The notes under the pieces are model-generated. The model saw only the letters and a program-made list of their open reading frames with translations, was not told where the DNA came from and made no database searches. Both the position numbers and the translations under genes were made by a program. From Syntrophaceae bacterium UBA2192 (lineage in GTDB: Bacteria > Desulfobacterota > Syntrophia > Syntrophales > UBA2192), in NCBI GenBank assembly GCA_002327315.1, contig DCVI01000072.1, forward strand, positions 152 through 13,087: a stretch of 12,936 bases of DNA, written 5' to 3'. Of this stretch, positions 11,021-12,936 are shown in pieces (position 1 is the stretch's first letter; every line of letters starts with the position of its first letter).

Positions 11021-12928
11021 ATGGAAGATAATGCCCAACTTCTCGATATCTGGCGGCAGCGCTACCCGCAGAAATTCGCTCCGGAAAAAACCATCTTCAG
11101 CAACATCCACCGGGGGGATTCGATCTTCATCGCCTCGGCCTGCGCCGAGCCCCAGCACCTCGTCCACGCCATGATCCGTTACGTCAAGGAAAACCCCAAG
11201 GCCTTCTTCGACGCGGAGGTTCTGCACATCCGGACACTCGGGGTGGCCCCCTATGCCGACGAGAAATTCAAGTCCAATTTCCGGCACAACTCCTTCTTCA
11301 TCGGCGACAGCACCCGCGGGGCCGTCAACAAGGGGCTTGCCGACTATACGCCGGTTAATCTCTCCCAGGTGCCGGGCCTCTTCCGGCGGGGCCTCGAACA
11401 TGTGGACGTGGCGCTCCTCCAGACCTCGCTTCCGGATGAGCACGGCTATTTGAGCGTGGGGGTCAGCGTCGACATCGTGAAGGCCGCAGCCGAGACGGCC
11501 CGCGTTCTTGTGGTCCAGGTCAACCGTCACATGCCTCGTGTCCACGGCGATACCTTCCTCCACATCGACGATATCGATTTCCTGGTCCCCTACGACGAAC
11601 CCCTGCTTGAATACTACCCTGCCGCCGACACGGAGATCGCCCAGCGGATCGGCAACTACGTGGCCCGTCTCGTCGAGGACGGCGATACGATCCAGGTCGG
11701 CTACGGGACGATCCCCAATGCAGTCCTCTCGAACCTCCAGGGCAAGAAGCACCTGGGCATCCACACGGAGCTCATCAGCGACGGCATCGTCGAGCTGATG
11801 AAACAGGGCGTCGTCGACAACTCCCGCAAGACCGTCAACCGCGGAAAGACCGTCGCCACGTTTTGCATGGGGAAGCATTCCACGTATGAGTTTCTCCACG
11901 ACAACCCTTCCATCGACTTCCGGGCTATCGACTACACGAACAACCCCCTGCTGATCGCCCGTCAGGACAACATGGTCGCCATCAACAGCGCCCTCGAGAT
12001 CGATCTCTCAGGACAGTCCACGGCCGAGTCGATCGGCAAGACGTTCTACAGCGGCATCGGTGGGCAGGCGGATTTTATGCGGGGGGCCGCCCTGGCCCGG
12101 AACGGCAAGACCATCCTCACGATTCAATCCACGGCAGCCTGCGATGTGGTCTCGCGGATTGTCCCCTTCCTGAAGGAAGGGGCCGGGGCCACGGTATTGA
12201 GGGGGGACATCCAGTACGTCGTCACCGAGTGGGGTATTGCCTATCTGCCGGGCAAGAATGTCCGTGAACGGGCCATGGATCTGATCGCCATCGCCCATCC
12301 GAAGTTCAGGCCCTGGCTCATCGAGGAGGCCAGGAAAAACGGGCTCATCTACAAGGACCAGGCCTTCATCCCGGGTGAACGGGGCATCTACCCCGAGGAG
12401 CTCGAAACCTACCGCACGACGAGAGCGGGGGTCAACCTCCTCTTCCGTCCCGTCAAGATCAGCGATGAACCCATCGTCAAGGACTTTTTCTACTCGCTGT
12501 CGGACAACAGCATGTACCGGCGGTTTATCTCGTATCGCAAGGATATGCCTCACGAACGCCTCCAGGACTTTGTCGTCATCGACTACACGAATAAGATGGA
12601 AATCCTGGCCGTGCTCGGCGAGGAGGACAAGGAGGAGATCGTCGGCCTCGGCCAGTACGAGATCGAAAAAGACAACCACATGGCGGAGGTCGCCTTCGCG
12701 GTCAGCGACAAGCACCAGAACAAGGGCATCGGCCAGGAACTGCTCGGATATCTCACGTACCTCGCCAGGAGACAGGGTCTTCTCGGGTTTACGGCGGAGG
12801 TCCTGCTTGAAAACCGGCCCATGCTCCACGTCTTCGAGAAGATGGGATTCGATATGGAAAAGCGTGTCGGATCGGGGGTGTATGAGCTGAAGATGATGTT
12901 CCGGGTGCAGACAGACCCGGCCTTTTAG
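11021..12928 (+). CDS. Acetyl-CoA hydrolase/transferase (4-hydroxybutyrate CoA-transferase type) fused to a GNAT acetyltransferase domain
   Basis: 635-residue cytoplasmic fusion. Residues 1-470 form a family I-like CoA-transferase of the acetyl-CoA hydrolase/transferase group. V-G-Y-G-T-I-P-N-A-V (226-235) is followed by L-G-I-H-T-E-L-I-S-D-G (245-255), where E250 is the expected catalytic glutamate that forms the glutamyl-CoA intermediate. Then come G-I-G-G-Q-A-D-F-M-R-G-A (345-356) and the C-terminal T-E-W-G-I-A-Y-L (402-409). Such enzymes move CoA between acetyl-CoA and short acids such as butyrate or 4-hydroxybutyrate, or hydrolyse it. Residues about 475-635 are a GNAT domain (L-F-R-P-V-K-I-S-D-E, S-M-Y-R-R-F-I-S, and the acetyl-CoA loop Q-N-K-G-I-G-Q-E-L, 566-574) resembling the lysine acetyltransferase half of PatZ/Pka. 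The ATG has no clear Shine-Dalgarno sequence. The stop is eight bases before the window end. Confidence 0.88.
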   Translation: MEDNAQLLDIWRQRYPQKFAPEKTIFSNIHRGDSIFIASACAEPQHLVHAMIRYVKENPKAFFDAEVLHIRTLGVAPYADEKFKSNFRHNSFFIGDSTRGAVNKGLADYTPVNLSQVPGLFRRGLEHVDVALLQTSLPDEHGYLSVGVSVDIVKAAAETARVLVVQVNRHMPRVHGDTFLHIDDIDFLVPYDEPLLEYYPAADTEIAQRIGNYVARLVEDGDTIQVGYGTIPNAVLSNLQGKKHLGIHTELISDGIVELMKQGVVDNSRKTVNRGKTVATFCMGKHSTYEFLHDNPSIDFRAIDYTNNPLLIARQDNMVAINSALEIDLSGQSTAESIGKTFYSGIGGQADFMRGAALARNGKTILTIQSTAACDVVSRIVPFLKEGAGATVLRGDIQYVVTEWGIAYLPGKNVRERAMDLIAIAHPKFRPWLIEEARKNGLIYKDQAFIPGERGIYPEELETYRTTRAGVNLLFRPVKISDEPIVKDFFYSLSDNSMYRRFISYRKDMPHERLQDFVVIDYTNKMEILAVLGEEDKEEIVGLGQYEIEKDNHMAEVAFAVSDKHQNKGIGQELLGYLTYLARRQGLLGFTAEVLLENRPMLHVFEKMGFDMEKRVGSGVYELKMMFRVQTDPAF

Positions 12929-12936
12929 TCTTCCTT

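Noticed and set aside
10976..12829. Minus-strand ORFs opposite the CoA-transferase-GNAT gene
   Set aside because: They show shadow composition and no motifs; the plus strand carries clear catalytic signatures.

Overview
The window reads as chromosomal DNA from a strictly anaerobic, GC-rich bacterium of the former Deltaproteobacteria (Desulfobacterota), most likely near Syntrophus or Smithella. This is an inference from protein style. The main clues are an isopropylmalate-synthase-like protein of the Re-citrate synthase type, a CheW plus Cache chemoreceptor pair, an acetyl-CoA transferase fused to a GNAT domain, and a sigma-54-type promoter. No mobile genetic element, phage, CRISPR array or rRNA/tRNA gene was seen. 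The genes are mostly housekeeping; the less ordinary content lies in the intergenic DNA and in two domain fusions.

Layout. (1) 1-112: the last 36 codons of aspS (+). (2) 113-605: a long leader with period-7 repeats that fold back on themselves, a possible short ORF, and a strong terminator 76 bases before the next start. (3) 606-2495: a candidate Re-citrate synthase carrying a C-terminal Cache domain (+), followed by a hairpin, heptamer repeats and a terminator. (4) 2590-2967: an AT-rich upstream region with twin palindromes. (5) 2968-3846: a TorF/Gcw_chp-type outer-membrane protein (+). (6) 3995-5959: a UvrD/PcrA helicase (-), convergent with the previous gene and sharing a bidirectional terminator. 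(7) 6056-6149: a three-hairpin intergenic repeat. (8) 6172-6816: adk (-). (9) 6817-7364: a divergent control region holding a good sigma-70-like promoter for adk and an excellent sigma-54 match for the rightward operon. (10) 7365-9841: cheW and a methyl-accepting chemotaxis protein (+). (11) 9928-10641: a cytidylate-kinase-like protein (-), convergent with the chemoreceptor gene across a perfect terminator. (12) 10642-11020: a divergent promoter region. (13) 11021-12928: an acetyl-CoA hydrolase/transferase-GNAT fusion (+).

How the genes fit together. The candidate Re-citrate synthase and the CoA-transferase both handle acetyl-CoA, and each carries an extra domain that could add regulation: a small-molecule-binding Cache domain in one and a lysine-acetyltransferase-like GNAT domain in the other. 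CheW and the Cache chemoreceptor form a sensory unit without a local cheA. The remaining genes (aspS, adk, uvrD) are unrelated housekeeping functions.

The most unusual observation is that several 3' untranslated regions (after aspS, the Re-citrate synthase, the outer-membrane protein, uvrD and the cytidylate-kinase-like gene) each hold a short degenerate array with an exact 7-base period. The unit differs from array to array but is usually G-rich on the sense strand. All assignments come from reading the sequence; no database search was run.
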